Shown: piece after piece, positions 1 to 11,100 of the stretch
How positions within the stretch are numbered: position 1 is the stretch's first letter
How the letters are laid out: each line of letters opens with the position of its first letter
NCBI GenBank assembly: GCA_026214975.1
Contig: CM047808.1
Coordinates: 58,864,583-58,928,582, forward strand
DNA: 64,000 nucleotides
DNA from: Gentiana macrophylla
Lineage: Eukaryota > Streptophyta > Magnoliopsida > Gentianales > Gentianaceae
Direction of reading: 5' to 3'
Notes under the pieces: model-generated
The model's input: the letters and a program-made list of their open reading frames with translations, nothing else
What the model was told of the DNA's origin: nothing
The model's database searches: none
Position numbers and translations under genes: made by a program

Positions 1-1415
1 GATTTGAAATATGGAAAATTGTGAACATGCATGTGATATTGCCATTAGTTTGTTTGAAAAAGTTGAAAATTTTGGTGTATGTGTTGATTGGGAAGCATAG
101 AGGGTAAGATAAACATGCTTTTGGCTAAGTTTTGGTAACTCGGTAATTACCGAGTGAACCCGGTAATCCTTCGGTAATTACCGAAATGGCAATTCTGAGA
201 TCATAGACTTTCGGTAATCGGTCGGTAGATTACCGAACAGTTTCAGTAATCTCCCGGTAATTACCGAGAATCACAGAGTTTGGCTTTTAATCCGGATATG
301 CATGGTTTTAAGTCGTAAAAGTTAAGTATAATATTTTGCTCTTTTGTGAGGCTCGGTGTGGCCAATGATCATGTTGTGTCTACATGTTGGATGATACTTT
401 ATTTGTACTTGGGATCGCTTGTCATATCATTGTTTGTATCTCATGTTCATGCCCACCCACCCTCCCTTTCATTTTAGCATCCCGGTATTTGTTTTGACTA
501 GTTGATTCCCCATCCGCCGGATCACGAATTCCCTCAGATTTGACGTGACAAATGGCCTCCATGTTTTTGTCAATCCTAAATGTTTGTAAGCAATTGTAGC
601 AATTGCTATATAAAAATGGATAGCGCAATGTAGCGAGACACATAGGAATCAACGGTTCAAATAAATACAATAAGAAGCTTCAAGTATTTTCATCACAACG
701 ATCAATGTTTATTAACAGAAGTATTTGTAATGAAAAATGATGTGTCCGAACTAAGACTATATAACTGCAGTATGGTAGGCTGCATGTGAGTAGTGGTACT
801 TTGAAGTCTTCCATTTAGTAAAAATGGGGGTAGTACAACGTTTTTGGGATGTAGCTCAACACATTTTGGGTCAAATATGTAAGTTCCAATCTTACAATGT
901 TCAGCTATTTTGTTGGGTAGTAGAATGAAGACTAAGAAGAATCAAAATTAGCAAGAAGTAGCAGCAGGGTATGTAGAAGTACGTGTTCCTCCTAGTAGAT
1001 TTCTGTGTACTATTTCCAGATGTTGGTTAACTGTAGTGTGTAATGATCTTCAATCGGGGTGTAATAAAGCTCATAGACTTTTAAGAATTTTCAAAGCATG
1101 AAAACCCTACATTATTTAACTAACTTGGTCTTATTCACATAAGCAGTAGCTAATTATTTAATCAATTGATTATAGTGATTCAATTCAAACTTTCACACAT
1201 GTAGTTTCATCAAAGCTTTCATTTAATATGCATAAGAAACTGAAGCATTAATCTGAAACAACCCAAAACAAAGGATTAAAAGAAAGAGAAGGAGAGAAAT
1301 AAACACCATTGAAAAGAAAGAGAAGGAGAAAGAGAATGAGAGAAATAAAAGCGTAAGAACAAAGGATAACGCAAAACAAACGAATTTCTATAGAATTAAT
1401 TAGCAATTTTGATAC
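1..1415 (-). other. Probable intron 1 of the SINA-like gene; no coding seen
   Basis: On the minus strand this follows the splice donor at 1415, and no second exon (rest of the RING finger, SIAH zinc fingers, TRAF-like domain) is found before the window ends. It is therefore either a long first intron running off the left edge or the flank of a truncated gene. The open frames in it, for example 422-670 minus, resemble no SINA sequence. It holds the palindrome cluster at 138-268, described separately. Confidence 0.45.
138..268. repeat. Cluster of CGGTAATTACCG palindromes
   Basis: Four dyads share the core CGGTAATTACCG or its halves. At 138-155 is an 18-bp perfect palindrome (ACTCGGTAATTACCGAGT). 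At 170-185 is a 16-bp perfect palindrome (TTCGGTAATTACCGAA). At 210-237 two 10-nt arms (TTCGGTAATC and GATTACCGAA) flank an 8-nt spacer. At 255-266 is the bare 12-bp core. A half-site (CGGTAATC) lies at 161-168. The bases outside the core differ between copies but remain complementary within the first two. This resembles clusters in two LTR families further right, so the stretch may be an LTR remnant; no LTR ends were found. Confidence 0.85.
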
Positions 1416-1592
1416 CTGATGGATGGGAGGGTACATGGAATTCAAGCAAACAGGGCATTCTAGTTGGCGCACACCCACTTCAAATAGATCTTCATCTTGA
1501 GGAGGGGGATCAATAACCTCAGGGTTGCAAAGAATGTCATCATAATAAGATTTTCCCAATGACATGGTCACACAAATCAAGCAGTCAATACC
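1416..1592 (-). CDS. First coding exon of a SINA/SINAT-like RING E3 ubiquitin ligase (partial)
   Basis: SINA-family ligases attach ubiquitin to target proteins through an N-terminal RING finger followed by SIAH-type zinc fingers and a TRAF-like dimerisation domain. Only the N-terminus is here. The chosen start is the ATG at 1563-1565, giving about 50 residues; an acidic segment (PEVIDPPPQDEDL) leads into LECPVCLNSMYPPIHQ, the highly conserved opening of the plant SINAT RING with its first two zinc-binding cysteines. The exon ends CAG|GTATC at 1416/1415, a good donor at the position where plant SINAT genes are commonly split. Upstream, TTTTACAG|GG at 1593/1592 is a plausible acceptor, so the 5' UTR would contain an intron. 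Fewer residues than usual separate the acidic segment from the RING. The remaining exons are not in the window. It could be an edge-truncated real gene or a pseudogene fragment. Confidence 0.7.
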
Positions 1593-2450
1593 CTGTAAAA
1601 GCTTAATGCATAATCCTAATCCAAAATAGTACATTTTCTCCTACTCTATACAATTCAAGGAGCACCAAACCAAACATGATCCAAAAGAGAAATGCAAGTT
1701 ATCTGTAAATGCACCAGCCACAATGTCAATAGCCTCCTTACAAATTTAGGCAATTAATCAAACAAGAATAATTATTCATTGAATTTCAAATTGAATTAGC
1801 AAGAAGTAGCAGCATGGTATGTACAAGTACGTGTTCAAAAATAACGGGGTGCAGCCACAAATGACAACCAAGAATAACAGATTAATTTTTTTGAATGATC
1901 TTCAGGGAAGCGGAAATTGATTTCATCACTTGCAAGAATTTTAAGCAGCAGACAAATAAATAAATAAACTCGTCTACTCTTCTACTAAACTTCCACAAGA
2001 ACAGAAACCTTGAATCGACATACAAAACTCGAATCCCCCCATGTGAAGATAGAAGGACTGCCGACGTGTCACCATAACAGCACCGGAAAACACTGAGCAA
2101 GAACCGATTGGAGCAAGAAAGCGGAGGAGACACCACAACCCAAAGACGTATTCAAAGACATGGCACCTGGGAAGCCTATTACAGTGGTTACCGGCGGACA
2201 CACATCAATTGTATCTGCTCACATGGCCTGGGTACCTTACCCGTCATTCAGAAATCCCAATTGAAACCGAAGTTCAGAAATTTTTTAGCACTATCTTCCC
2301 ACAAAATCTCACAATAGTTCAGAAATCCCATTGTCCATCCCAAGAAACATAAGTGAGAAGAATTGAGAGCCAACCGGGAGACGGAAGACCGGAGATGGAG
2401 ATGGAGATGGAGACGGAGACGGAGACAGGTTGAGATCACCTATCCAACTA
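1593..2450 (-). other. Presumed 5' leader and UTR intron of the SINA-like gene
   Basis: No convincing protein is encoded. On the minus strand the distal part (2340-2430) is pyrimidine-rich and contains a short array of TCTCCG/TCTCCA units at 2391-2427, the type of sequence often found in plant 5' UTRs just downstream of transcription starts. The intervening part to 1593 would be a UTR intron if the acceptor at 1593 is used. The small frames at 1882-2201 and 2248-2439 on this strand overlap each other in different registers and resemble nothing known. Confidence 0.35.
2391..2427. repeat. Hexanucleotide microsatellite (GGAGAT/GGAGAC)n
   Basis: About six tandem units of GGAGAT changing to GGAGAC on the plus strand. 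It lies in the presumed 5' UTR of the SINA-like gene, where length variation could affect the leader. Confidence 0.8.
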
Positions 2451-3147
2451 AGGTGTCTAATTTCGGTATCCAAGTAAAAACGACGTAGTTTTAAGTATAT
2501 TTTATTCTCTTATGCCTTTTAATTACTTTCAAAGATATTCATTGGTGTTGATTGTAGCCAAATCTATTGTTTGTGTTCTATCCAAAGTTTTATACTGAAG
2601 AATTTTAGAGGAGAAAATTTATATACCGGAAAAATGTTGCAAGGGATAGAGTCTAGATCGATACGAGGAAAGGACGTACTTTAAGCAACATGATCAGAAA
2701 TGAAACACATTCGGGCCTTCTATTTCCATCCAATCTAGCACAAATTTGAGTAGCAGCATACATTTAACAAACAGCCCAATTGATTTATTTTAAAACAACA
2801 CGACATGTTTTCACAATCGACTACCTACAGGATAGACTTATATCAAATGGCCTTCAAAATTGTTTTGTTTCCAGCTTTAGCAGAGAAATGGAGATGGAAA
2901 AAACAAGTTAATTATAAATTGCCAAACGAAAACATAAAACCCACTACAATTTGTGAACTAGAATATCCTCATATCCCTCATAATTAACTAGTACACAAGT
3001 GTAATTCAAATAAAAATCGAAAATTGAAAGAGTCAAAAAATGTTTCATGAACCTTAAGAATTAGCATTTAAGGGTTATGGTTTGAAGCTGAAAGGGATTT
3101 ATAGAAAATTTGTTTTGGGACCAAATCAATGTTCCCTTCCGTTCAAA

Positions 3148-3213
3148 CTTTTCTTCAGAATAATTTTACGGTTTGGCGGACTTTTCTTCAGAATAATTTT
3201 ACGGTTTGGCGGT
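3148..3213. repeat. 33-bp tandem duplication
   Basis: Two head-to-tail copies of a 33-bp unit starting CTTTTCTTCAGAATAATTTT at 3148-3180 and 3181-3213. They differ only at the last base, which suggests a recent slippage or repair duplication. Confidence 0.95.
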
Positions 3214-3484
3214 AAAGAGAAGAAGAGATGCTAGAATCAACGGTGACGAAGAAACATAAATACTAGAATCAATAGAGAAGAAGAAAAAGGGAATACCGAA
3301 AAGCATCCCGGAAGGAGATATGGCCGTCTCGCAGGACGGAAGTTGCTGGAGAGGGAGATTTACATCGAGATATTGGTGGGTTTGAACGACAAAGTAATGT
3401 TTTACCGGGCTCCTAATCATTTTTTTCGCTTAAAAGACGGTGGGATTTGGAGTGGTTCTCCCGCAGCCACGTCATCAAAGGTAC

Positions 3485-3508
3485 GGTATATCCGTATGCG
3501 GATATACC
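3485..3508. repeat. Perfect 10-nt inverted repeat with TATG loop
   Basis: GGTATATCCG and CGGATATACC are separated by four bases. It is an isolated strong hairpin in non-coding DNA; no function is assigned. Confidence 0.9.
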
Positions 3509-3770
3509 ATGTAAAAATTTCCAAATATTTAGAGTCCTAATTTCTCACTAAGAGCGTGTGGTGAAATTGTATATCCGTCTCGAAAATCGAGAATTTTCGG
3601 AATACGGAATTTTCGGCCATGTACCGAAATAAATTCTCGGAACACGAAGCCTTTTTAAAATTGGCACTCTTAAATAGTCTCGCCTTCTACCTTAGCTGAG
3701 CTTAGGGTTGGGTTGTTTTATATTTCTTAGACGATGGAAATAATAATAATAAGGGGTCAGAGTCCATAAG

Positions 3771-3896
3771 GACAGGTTTTAAACTTAAATGGTTGATAAG
3801 GACAGTCACTACATGTGTTACTACATTTTGTACACGTGTTACTACATGTGTTACTACATGTTTGTCTTTCTTAACCATTTTAGATTAAAACCTGTC
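3771..3896. mobile_element. Small foldback/MITE-like element
   Basis: Terminal arms of 24 nt (3771-3794 beginning GACAGGTTTTAA, and 3873-3896 ending TTAAAACCTGTC) are inverted repeats matching at 22 of 24 positions by eye. The 78-bp centre repeats GTTACTACAT-type units (3806-3862). No coding capacity is present and no clear target duplication was found, so it may be a foldback structure rather than a transposed MITE. Confidence 0.6.
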
Positions 3897-4209
3897 ATTT
3901 ACGACATTTAACCTTAATAATAATTATGTTTAGACTATCCTGGATATCTTTTCCTTGTTTGAACTTATTTTCTATTTCGAAGTAAACTTTCTTGGGATTT
4001 GTGATGTAATAATTGGGATTAGACCCGCATATTTTATCTCCTATATTTTATGTTTCGGTGTTTTTTTTAAATTTATTTATTTTAATCGTACATTATTTCG
4101 AGGCTTCGTGTATCGTGTTTTTGTTACGAAACATGGCCGAACGATTCGTTTCCCGTAAAATCAGTAGTTTTTGAAACGGGTCGTTACAGAAACAATATGT
4201 CATGTTCTG

Positions 4210-4231
4210 TTTTTTTTTTTTTTTTTTTTTT
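4210..4231. repeat. Poly-T tract (22 T)
   Basis: An uninterrupted run of 22 T. On the minus strand this is an A tract, as at the end of a retroposed transcript, but no retroposed gene body is recognisable beside it. Confidence 0.9.
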
Positions 4232-4247
4232 GAAATAACGTTATGTC

Positions 4248-4388
4248 ATGTTTGAATATAAGAATTATGCACATCCTCCACATTTTTATTTAATTCTTTT
4301 AAGGAACATGTTTATTTCTTATATATCTTTACACATTTAAAAATGGCGTGTTAAAGTGTGTTATGTTTGAATATAAAAATTACGCACC
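4248..4388. repeat. Imperfect 26-bp direct repeat
   Basis: ATGTTTGAATATAAGAATTA-type sequence at 4248-4273 recurs at 4363-4388 with a few substitutions, the second copy starting 115 bp downstream of the first. The intervening sequence is AT-rich and non-coding. Confidence 0.75.
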
Positions 4389-4681
4389 TCATCAGCGACT
4401 TAAGTGTTTGTATCGAGATGGTAATTCGACGATAGTTTATGACATTCCAACAGATAAAACACCGTCCAATCAATAAGAATTAGTGCCGATTAAGGTTATC
4501 CAGGATATTGCATTTAGAGGAAGTTTTTAGTTAATCACTACTAACATAGATATAAATGATATGATAGGAACCGCTGGAGTAAAAGTCCAATTTGAGGACT
4601 GATTGTTTAGATCATATCATATCACCCATCTCCTTATAGTTTTTCTCCTTATTTGGAGTGATACTAATGACAAATCGACAC

Positions 4682-5299
4682 TGACGATGATGGAAATCGT
4701 CGGGTATATGATCCGGGTCTAAATACTCTAGAACGACTAACCAAGAACCGTTAACAATGGGGATGGAGGTTATGACGTGATTTTGACTGAGCCTGAGAGT
4801 AAGTTTCTCCCAAGTTGCCTACATATGCAATGTATGTAATTGGAATCAAGTCTTTCGTAGTTCCTTAGGGTTGTTTATATAGGGAGGCGTCTCGCCCTTG
4901 TCGTGTTAGACAAGTATATGATTCTTAAACCCCAAGGATTATTACGTGTCAATCTCTTTTCTAAGAGATAATTAGGATAGCGTTTAAATAATAAGTTCGG
5001 CGTCCTATAATCACGGGATTCTTCCCATCTTTATCCTTTTATATAGGCACATGATCGAATTGCCTTTGTAAGGAAAAGCCCTGACGTCCTGCGTCAGGTT
5101 CCTCAGACCGTCTCGACCAAGGTTACCCGACCCTTGATGACCGAGCCGCTCTGCGGTGGCTAGTTGGGCAAAACGAGGATCGACCTCCCGCCTGGGGTAA
5201 GGTTCAGTCTGGCCGGGTCCTCTGGCCCCAATATTCTTCCACATAGTTATTACACGATCTTTGAATGGCATGTGGTGAGGTTTACTTTATCCCTCGTCA
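4682..5299 (-). repeat. 3' LTR of the Tat element
   Basis: 618 bp. In minus orientation it begins TGACGAGGG and ends CATCGTCA. It matches 26902-27523 along its length with scattered substitutions and small indels. A TATA-like TATATAAAC lies at 4873-4881 (minus). The polypurine tract abuts its 5' side at 5300. Confidence 0.92.
4873..4881 (-). promoter_or_regulatory. TATA box in the Tat 3' LTR
   Basis: TATATAAAC on the minus strand, at the same place as 27093-27101 in the 5' LTR and followed by a GC-richer segment. It is the likely core promoter of the element. Confidence 0.6.
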
Positions 5300-5312
5300 T
5301 AAGCCCCCAGTC
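5300..5312 (-). other. Polypurine tract of the Tat element
   Basis: On the minus strand GACTGGGGGCTTA immediately precedes the 3' LTR start. A G-rich purine tract here primes plus-strand DNA synthesis in LTR retrotransposons. Confidence 0.75.
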
Positions 5313-5394
5313 GACGGATCCCGCCTGGTTGGGAAGACGACATCATGAGGATGCAGCTCCGTCTTTTCACAGAGTCAAGGTTGGCATCGCCACG

Positions 5395-6829
5395 TGTTAG
5401 GAACATTTTATTATGTTTTGATGATGGCCATACTAGCTATTATAACAAGCTTGAAAAAAGTTAGAACACTCTGTATAGTCTTTACTTAGAGTCTGACATG
5501 TTGTATAAGTTGAGTCAGACAAGTATTGTACTAGTTGGTAGGACGGCAAAGCAAGAACATATTTTCGGCAGAGTGAAGCCAGCCAAGTACCAGCAGAGAA
5601 GCAATGAAGATATTATGGTCTGACTTATAACCAAGGAAGTTTGTGATGACCTTGGATAAGTCTAAGTTATGTTTCAAGTGATGAAACTTAATGTTTAAAT
5701 ATGGTGTACACTGATCTCACACAAATCAAGGATCAGTGAAGTACAAGGATTCTCCTTTGAACTGAAAGAATGAAGGAAACAGTGAATCGGCAAAGTAAAC
5801 TGACTTTCGGCTGAGTGACGACAAAGCCGTGAAGGAAGATCTAAGCGGCAAAGTCAGATGAACCACTTAACCGTTCAGAGAACGGCTGAGCAAACCTTAC
5901 TTAGTCAGATTATTCAAATATGAAGAAGATACAAAAGATCAAGCATTAAATACACAATCAATAGAGGATCAAACAATGATGGATTTTCATGTAAACGTTT
6001 GAAGAAAAATCCGATCACTGAAATCAAGGAGAATATAATTAAGGGGGAATCAAGAATAAAATCAAGGATTATTCTCCTCATTAATATAGCCAACGGACGG
6101 AAATTCAAATCAAATAATCAAGGCTATAAATAGAAGGCATTGACAGAAAAAGAAATAGGAGGAGAAAAAGAAAAGGACGAGAACGATAAATATGAGCAAA
6201 AAACTCTGTCAAAGTAAAAAGCCTTCTATCTGTGCAAAAAGGAAACATCTAGTGATCAACTCAAAACTGAGAGCTACAATTCAAACATCAAGCATTGAGA
6301 TTGATCAACAACTTTGTGAATCCAATTCACATCAATCAAGCAACTGAATCAGAGTCATCTGAGAATGAGTTGTGTCTGTGATAGCTGCTGAAGGATTTGA
6401 TCCCAAGGAGCAGAGATAGAGACTTAATCACTGAAGCTGTTGCAGTCAAGGAGTGATAGTCTTATATATTGTGAAGCTTGTGAAGTCAAGGACAATCGTA
6501 CTATTGTATCTGTGAAAACAATAGTGAATTCCTCCGATCATCATAGGAGAAGAGTGGATTAATGGATTACACCACCATGAACCACTATAAGCCTTGTGTC
6601 AATTTACTTTCTGCAATTTACATTACTGCATTTATTTAATTGCGTATATTATATCATATTTTTGTGATTGCTTAAACTACCTTGAAATAACATAGTAAGG
6701 AGGGACTTATCCGCTGCCCAAAAGCTTTTAAGTGCAAGAAAAGTTTTTGAAACTCCACTATAGTCATTCACCCCACCCCACCCCACCCCCCCATTCTGAC
6801 TATAGTTTTACCTTTCTCTGGGACCAACA
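5395..6829 (+). repeat. 5' LTR of the SIRE-like copia
   Basis: It begins TGTTAGGAACATT directly after Tat 3'-region sequence and ends GGACCAACA just before the PBS. The 3' part carries the C-rich CCCCACCCCACCCC tract (about 6773-6792) common near SIRE-type LTR ends. No partner LTR is in the window, so the left boundary rests on the TG and on the change of sequence type. Confidence 0.8.
6124..6132 (+). promoter_or_regulatory. TATA box in the SIRE-like LTR
   Basis: CTATAAATA about 700 bp before the LTR end, consistent with a U3 promoter. Confidence 0.55.
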
Positions 6830-6831
6830 AT

Positions 6832-6847
6832 TGGTATCGGATCAGTG
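6832..6847 (+). other. Primer binding site of the SIRE-like copia
   Basis: TGGTATCGGATCAGTG starts three bases after the LTR end. It matches the initiator-methionine-tRNA PBS consensus (TGGTATCAGAGC) with substitutions, as expected in a decayed copy. Confidence 0.75.
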
Positions 6848-6967
6848 TTTGAACCTGTTTAGATCTACTTTCTGGTAACAAGGAGATCATATATTTTCAA
6901 AGTAGTTTTCAAATCTGTGCTTGTACTAGTTAAACGTTTCAAATCACATAAGCCAGTGCACTGATAG

Positions 6968-7760
6968 CACCTCAGCAAAGTAACTTTGCTGATTGTATCA
7001 GCAAAGAGACACTAGAACTTAAAGAACAGGTAGCTTTACTAGTTAAACGCTTTGACAGGTTTAGCAAAAAGAAGCCATTCAAAGGGAACTCATCATCAAA
7101 CAAGAGGTCAAGTTCAAACAAAGACATGAAGATAAGAGATGATGAGTACAGATGCTTCAACTGTAACAAGAAAGGTCATTTCAAGGCTGATTGCCCCGAA
7201 GAAAATAATAAAGATGAAGAAAAGAAGAAGTACAAAGCATCTGAAAAGAGGAAAGGTAAGAAAGCACTCAAGGCTGAATCCAGCAGTGAAAAGAATGCAG
7301 AATCATCTGACAATGACTCGGACAATAGTGATGAAGTAGACATCTCAGATAATGAAAAAGCATGTCTATGTCTCATATGACCAAAGAATTAGATGAAGAT
7401 GAAGGTGACAACTCAGATAATGAGAAAGCAAGTCTATGTCTTATGGCCAAAGAATCTGATGAAACTGAGGTAACATCTAGTTCTTACTCTTCATCAAATG
7501 CATCGACATCTAACACTGCACAATCTTATTCTCCCATTAGATCCAAAGTGATTTCTAGTCCAAAATCTCATGACTAAATTTGATGAAATTGAGATGAATC
7601 ATGAAATTCTGGAAAAGGAATGTAAGGATCTAAGAAAAGAAAATAAAATATTGAAGGAACAACTGGAAAAATTGAAAGCTGAACTAGCTACTAAGGAGAT
7701 ATACTCACCTAATCAAAAAGCAGCAGATGATAACTCATCCACTCGCTAATGAGATCATTG
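6968..7760 (+). pseudogene. SIRE-like gag remnant (zinc knuckle and acidic/coiled-coil tail)
   Basis: Gag packages the element RNA into virus-like particles. The usual N-terminal portion of some 250 residues is missing: only about 140 bp separate the PBS from the point where recognisable gag begins (ISKETLELKEQVALLVKRF). A basic, Ser/Asn-rich linker follows, then the CCHC knuckle CFNCNKKGHFKADC at about 7153-7194, and a Lys/Glu/Ser/Asp-rich tail. The DNSDNEKA/SLCL unit occurs twice (near 7340 and 7410), an internal duplication. A stop at 7378 breaks the frame. Further on a coiled-coil-like stretch (NHEILEKECKDLRKENKILK) is readable after 7570. Confidence 0.8.
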
Positions 7761-8425
7761 AGAAATCCACTAGCGACTAAAAACTCCAATGCACCACTAA
7801 ATGCACCAGCTTACAAACCCTAAAAAAGGTTTGGATCCAGATCAGGTCTTGGCTACAACAGTCAAGATGAGATTAGAAACAATGGTCAACACAATTCTGA
7901 ATCCAGGACCAACAATGGACCAAAATTCAGAAAGGGAAAGACCATAGTTTCAACCACTCATCCTGCACCGGTGAAGTCCAAACCTAGTGCAGTGAAACAG
8001 CAGACTAAACCATCATTCCAGTCAACCAAAAACAACGACCTTCTGAAGGTAAAGCAAGACTTTATCCTTCAGAGGATGATTGGACTGCTGCATCTCCAAA
8101 ATACAAGAAGAAACCATACCATGATATGCATCATGTGTTAAAGAAAAATCAATCTAAGTATGTTCCTAGACACATGAAGCAACATAGGTTTCCCACTGCA
8201 TATTGGAAAGTGAGGATGGATGCAAATGCACCAAAAGTAGAAAAGTATCGAGAATGCCTTGGTAAAAATATTAGAAGCTATTACGCCATGCCTTATACAT
8301 ATGAAGTTGATGACTTTAATTATCCAAAAGAAGATCATTTGGATATACACTTGGAGTAGGAGGCATGCTGCGCTATCAGTATGGACCCAAACAGTGTTGG
8401 GTACCTAAACATAAAAAATTTGTTT

Positions 8426-8745
8426 TGTAGGATGTCTGGTACATAGACAGTGGATGTTCCAGACACATGACAGGAAACAAGAGATGACTCACTGATTTCA
8501 AAGCTTTTGATGGACCCAAAGTCATATTTGGAGGCAGAGAAAACCCTGGCAAGATTAAGGGGGAAGGCACAATGCTCAAGGACAATTTGAAAATTCAAAA
8601 TGTGGCATATGTTAAGGGACTTAATTTCAATCTGCTAAGCATCAGTCAATTCTGTGACAAAGGCTACAATATACACTTCAACAAGAAAGGATGCAAAGTG
8701 ATTCACAGCCAAACCAACACAGTAGTTCTTGCAGGAAGAAGAAAA
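8426..8745 (+). pseudogene. Copia aspartic protease remnant
   Basis: The retropepsin motif appears as VWYIDSGCSRHMTGNK (about 8433-8480), with catalytic Asp-Ser-Gly. It is followed by a TGA stop where an Arg codon would be expected and then by readable protease sequence containing IQNVAYVKGLNFNLLSISQ. It lies between gag and the pre-integrase zinc finger, as in all copia polyproteins. Confidence 0.8.
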
Positions 8746-8749
8746 TATT

Positions 8750-9475
8750 AACATGTATGTGGTGGATTGGAAAACAGCTAAAGCAGAAACATGTTTGTTT
8801 GTCAAAAATAAACAATCAACCAGCTGGTTTTGGCATAGAAGATTAAATCATCTGAATTTCAAGACCATCAACACATTATCAAAGAACAAGTTAGTTGAAG
8901 GCCTGCCAGAGATCACATTCAAGAAAGAAAGTCTCTGTGATGCATGTCAGAAAGGGAAACAAATCAAAAGTTCCTTCAAGTCAAAGCCCTATCAATCAAC
9001 AACAAGAATTCTACATCTGTTACATATGGACCTGTTTGGACCAATCACACCAGTAAGTGTAAGTGGTAAGAAATACACTCTAGAAGTGGTTGATGATTTC
9101 TCCAAATACACCTAGACCATATTCATGAACAAGAAGAGAGAAACACTCAAGAAGATGCCAGATTTGCTAAGAACAATTCAAAATGAGAAAGAACTGAAGA
9201 TCATCAAGAACAGATCAGATAGAGGCACAGAATTTCTAAATGAAGTTATCAGGACTTATTGTGAAGAAAATGGAGTATTACATCAATTATCTGCAGCAGG
9301 AACTCCACAACAAAATGGTGTAGCAGAAAGAAGAAACAAAACTCTCAAAGAAGCAGTCAGAACAATGATTGCAGAAGCATGCCTACCAAAGAGATTTTGG
9401 GCTGAAGCAACAAACACGGCATGCACAGAACAGATCAATCATCAACAAACATCACGGAACAACTCCATATGAGAT
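8750..9475 (+). pseudogene. Copia pre-integrase and integrase remnant
   Basis: The pre-integrase HHCC zinc finger is visible (WHRRLNHLNF, then CDACQKGK). The catalytic core follows: MDLFGPI, VVDDFSKYT, then a TAG stop (9113-9115) where a Trp codon is expected, then SDRGTEF, and TPQQNGVAERRNKTL with the catalytic Glu. A frameshift near 9415 moves the reading frame into the next segment (TPYEIWNGRKPNISHL). The enzyme would insert element cDNA into the genome; this copy cannot make it intact. Confidence 0.88.
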
Positions 9476-10135
9476 ATGGAATGGAAGAAAACCTAACATT
9501 TCACATTTACATATGTTTGGATCTAAATGTTTTGTTTTGAACAGGAATCAGTTACACACCTTTCATGAAAAAACTGATGAAGCAATCTTTATAGGATACT
9601 CAGACATCAACAAAGCATTCAGAGTACTCAACAAAAGAACATTGGTGATTGAAGAATCAATTCATGTAGTCTTTGATGAACCAAACACAACTGGTGAAAA
9701 TCTTCAAGAACAAGAAGAAGCAGCACAAAGGCAAGTGTATATGAATACAACCGTACTAGCCACTATTCTGAATCACAATTTTGGAAATCAAGATGAGCCA
9801 CAAGTCATTACAACAAAAGAAGCACCAGAACTTGAAGCTCATGTAGAACCTGAAGTTGCTGAAGCACAAAGTGAAGAACAACTTCAACCTGACCTAAATT
9901 GGCTAAGAGATCATCCTGAAGAACAAGTCATTGGAGACATTCACACATGAGTTAGAACCAGAAGACAACTGGAGCATATGCTAACATGTTTTCTATCACA
10001 AGTGGAACCCAAGACAATAAATGATGCAATTCAAGATGCAGATTGGATTACAGCCATGCAAGAAGAACTAAATGAATTTGTAAGATATGAAGTGCAGGAA
10101 CTTGTTGTGGACTAGACACTGACCAACATCATTGG
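9369..10135 (+). pseudogene. Integrase C-terminal linker to RT (GKP-like region)
   Basis: The 193-residue frame (9369-9950) begins out of phase with integrase, then reads TPYEIWNGRKPNISHLHMFG and FIGYSDINKAFRV, the standard copia integrase C-terminal motifs. An acidic linker rich in Glu and Gln follows. A stop at 9948-9950 interrupts it just before the RT domain; another lies near 10114. Confidence 0.8.
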
Positions 10136-11100
10136 AACAAAATGGGTATTCAGAAACAAGATGGATGAGCAAGGAACAGTTGTCAGAAATAAAGCAAGGC
10201 TAGTTGTAAAAGGCTATTCTCAAGCATAAAGAATAGATTATGATGAAACATTTGCACCAGTAGCAAGACTGGAGGCAATCAGACTCTTTCTAGCTTATGC
10301 TGCACACAAAGACTTCAAAGTCTATCAAATGGATGTCAAGAGTGCATTTCTGAATGGACTTTTGGAAGAAGAAGTGTATGTGGAACAACCTCCAGGTTTT
10401 CAACTCAAAGGAAAAGAAGATAAAGTATACAAGCTCAAAAAGGCTCTTTATGGACTCAAACAGGCACCTAGAGCTTGTTATGAAACACTATCACAATTTC
10501 TGATCAAAAATGGATTCAACAAGGGAACTATAGATAAGACTCTATTCAAATTAGATGAAGGAACAAGTACACTACTAGTATAGATCTATGTTGATGACAT
10601 TATCTTTGGATCAGAGGATGAAAAGCTGTGTGAGAAATTTGCAAACCTAATGAAAAGCAAATTTCAGATGAGTATGATGGGAGAATTAAATCACTTTCTT
10701 GGTCTTCAAGTGAAACAAATGAAGGATGGTATTTTCATTAGTCAAGCCAAGTATACAAAAGACATAATACACAAGTATGGTATGGACACAAGTGGCACAG
10801 AAGATACACCAATGTGTGCAAGAGTCATTCTTGGAAAAGATGAAGGTGGAAAAGATGTTGATCAGAAAATGTATAGAGGAATCATTGGATCCCTACTATA
10901 TCTAAGCGCAAAGGCACTGGACATAGCATTTGCAGTAGGAATGAGTATGTGCAAGATTTCAAGCTCAACCAAAAGAATCTCATCTTCTAGCAGCCAAAAG
11001 AATAATCAAATACCTGAAGAACACCATCAATGTTGGAATTTGGTATCCAAAAGATGGAGGATTCAAGTTGACATCATATTCAGACTCTGACTATGCTGGA
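9950..11100 (+). pseudogene. Copia reverse transcriptase remnant
   Basis: RT motifs appear in order: [87 protein letters not shown] (catalytic Asp-Asp), LNHFLGLQVKQ and MYRGIIGSLLYL. Stops fall near 10114, near 10228 and at 10580-10582, the last directly before the YVDD box, where CAG-to-TAG would explain the loss. The frame fails near 10960. Confidence 0.92.

Larger units (their letters stand above)
2451..4681. other. Non-coding flank left of the Tat element
   Basis: No gene is recognisable on either strand. The frames here (for example 2805-2987, 3343-3540 and 3955-4158 plus) are short, biased by AT-rich sequence and resemble no family. The stretch holds a 33-bp tandem duplication, a 10-nt-arm hairpin, a small foldback element, a T tract and a 26-bp direct repeat, each listed separately. 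The final bases, 4677-4681, are the left target duplication (GACAC) of the Tat element. Confidence 0.6.

Noticed and set aside
1882..2439. Overlapping frames around 2000-2400 as a small gene
   Set aside because: Several frames on both strands overlap without family similarity; a 5' UTR of the SINA-like gene explains the pyrimidine-rich sequence better.
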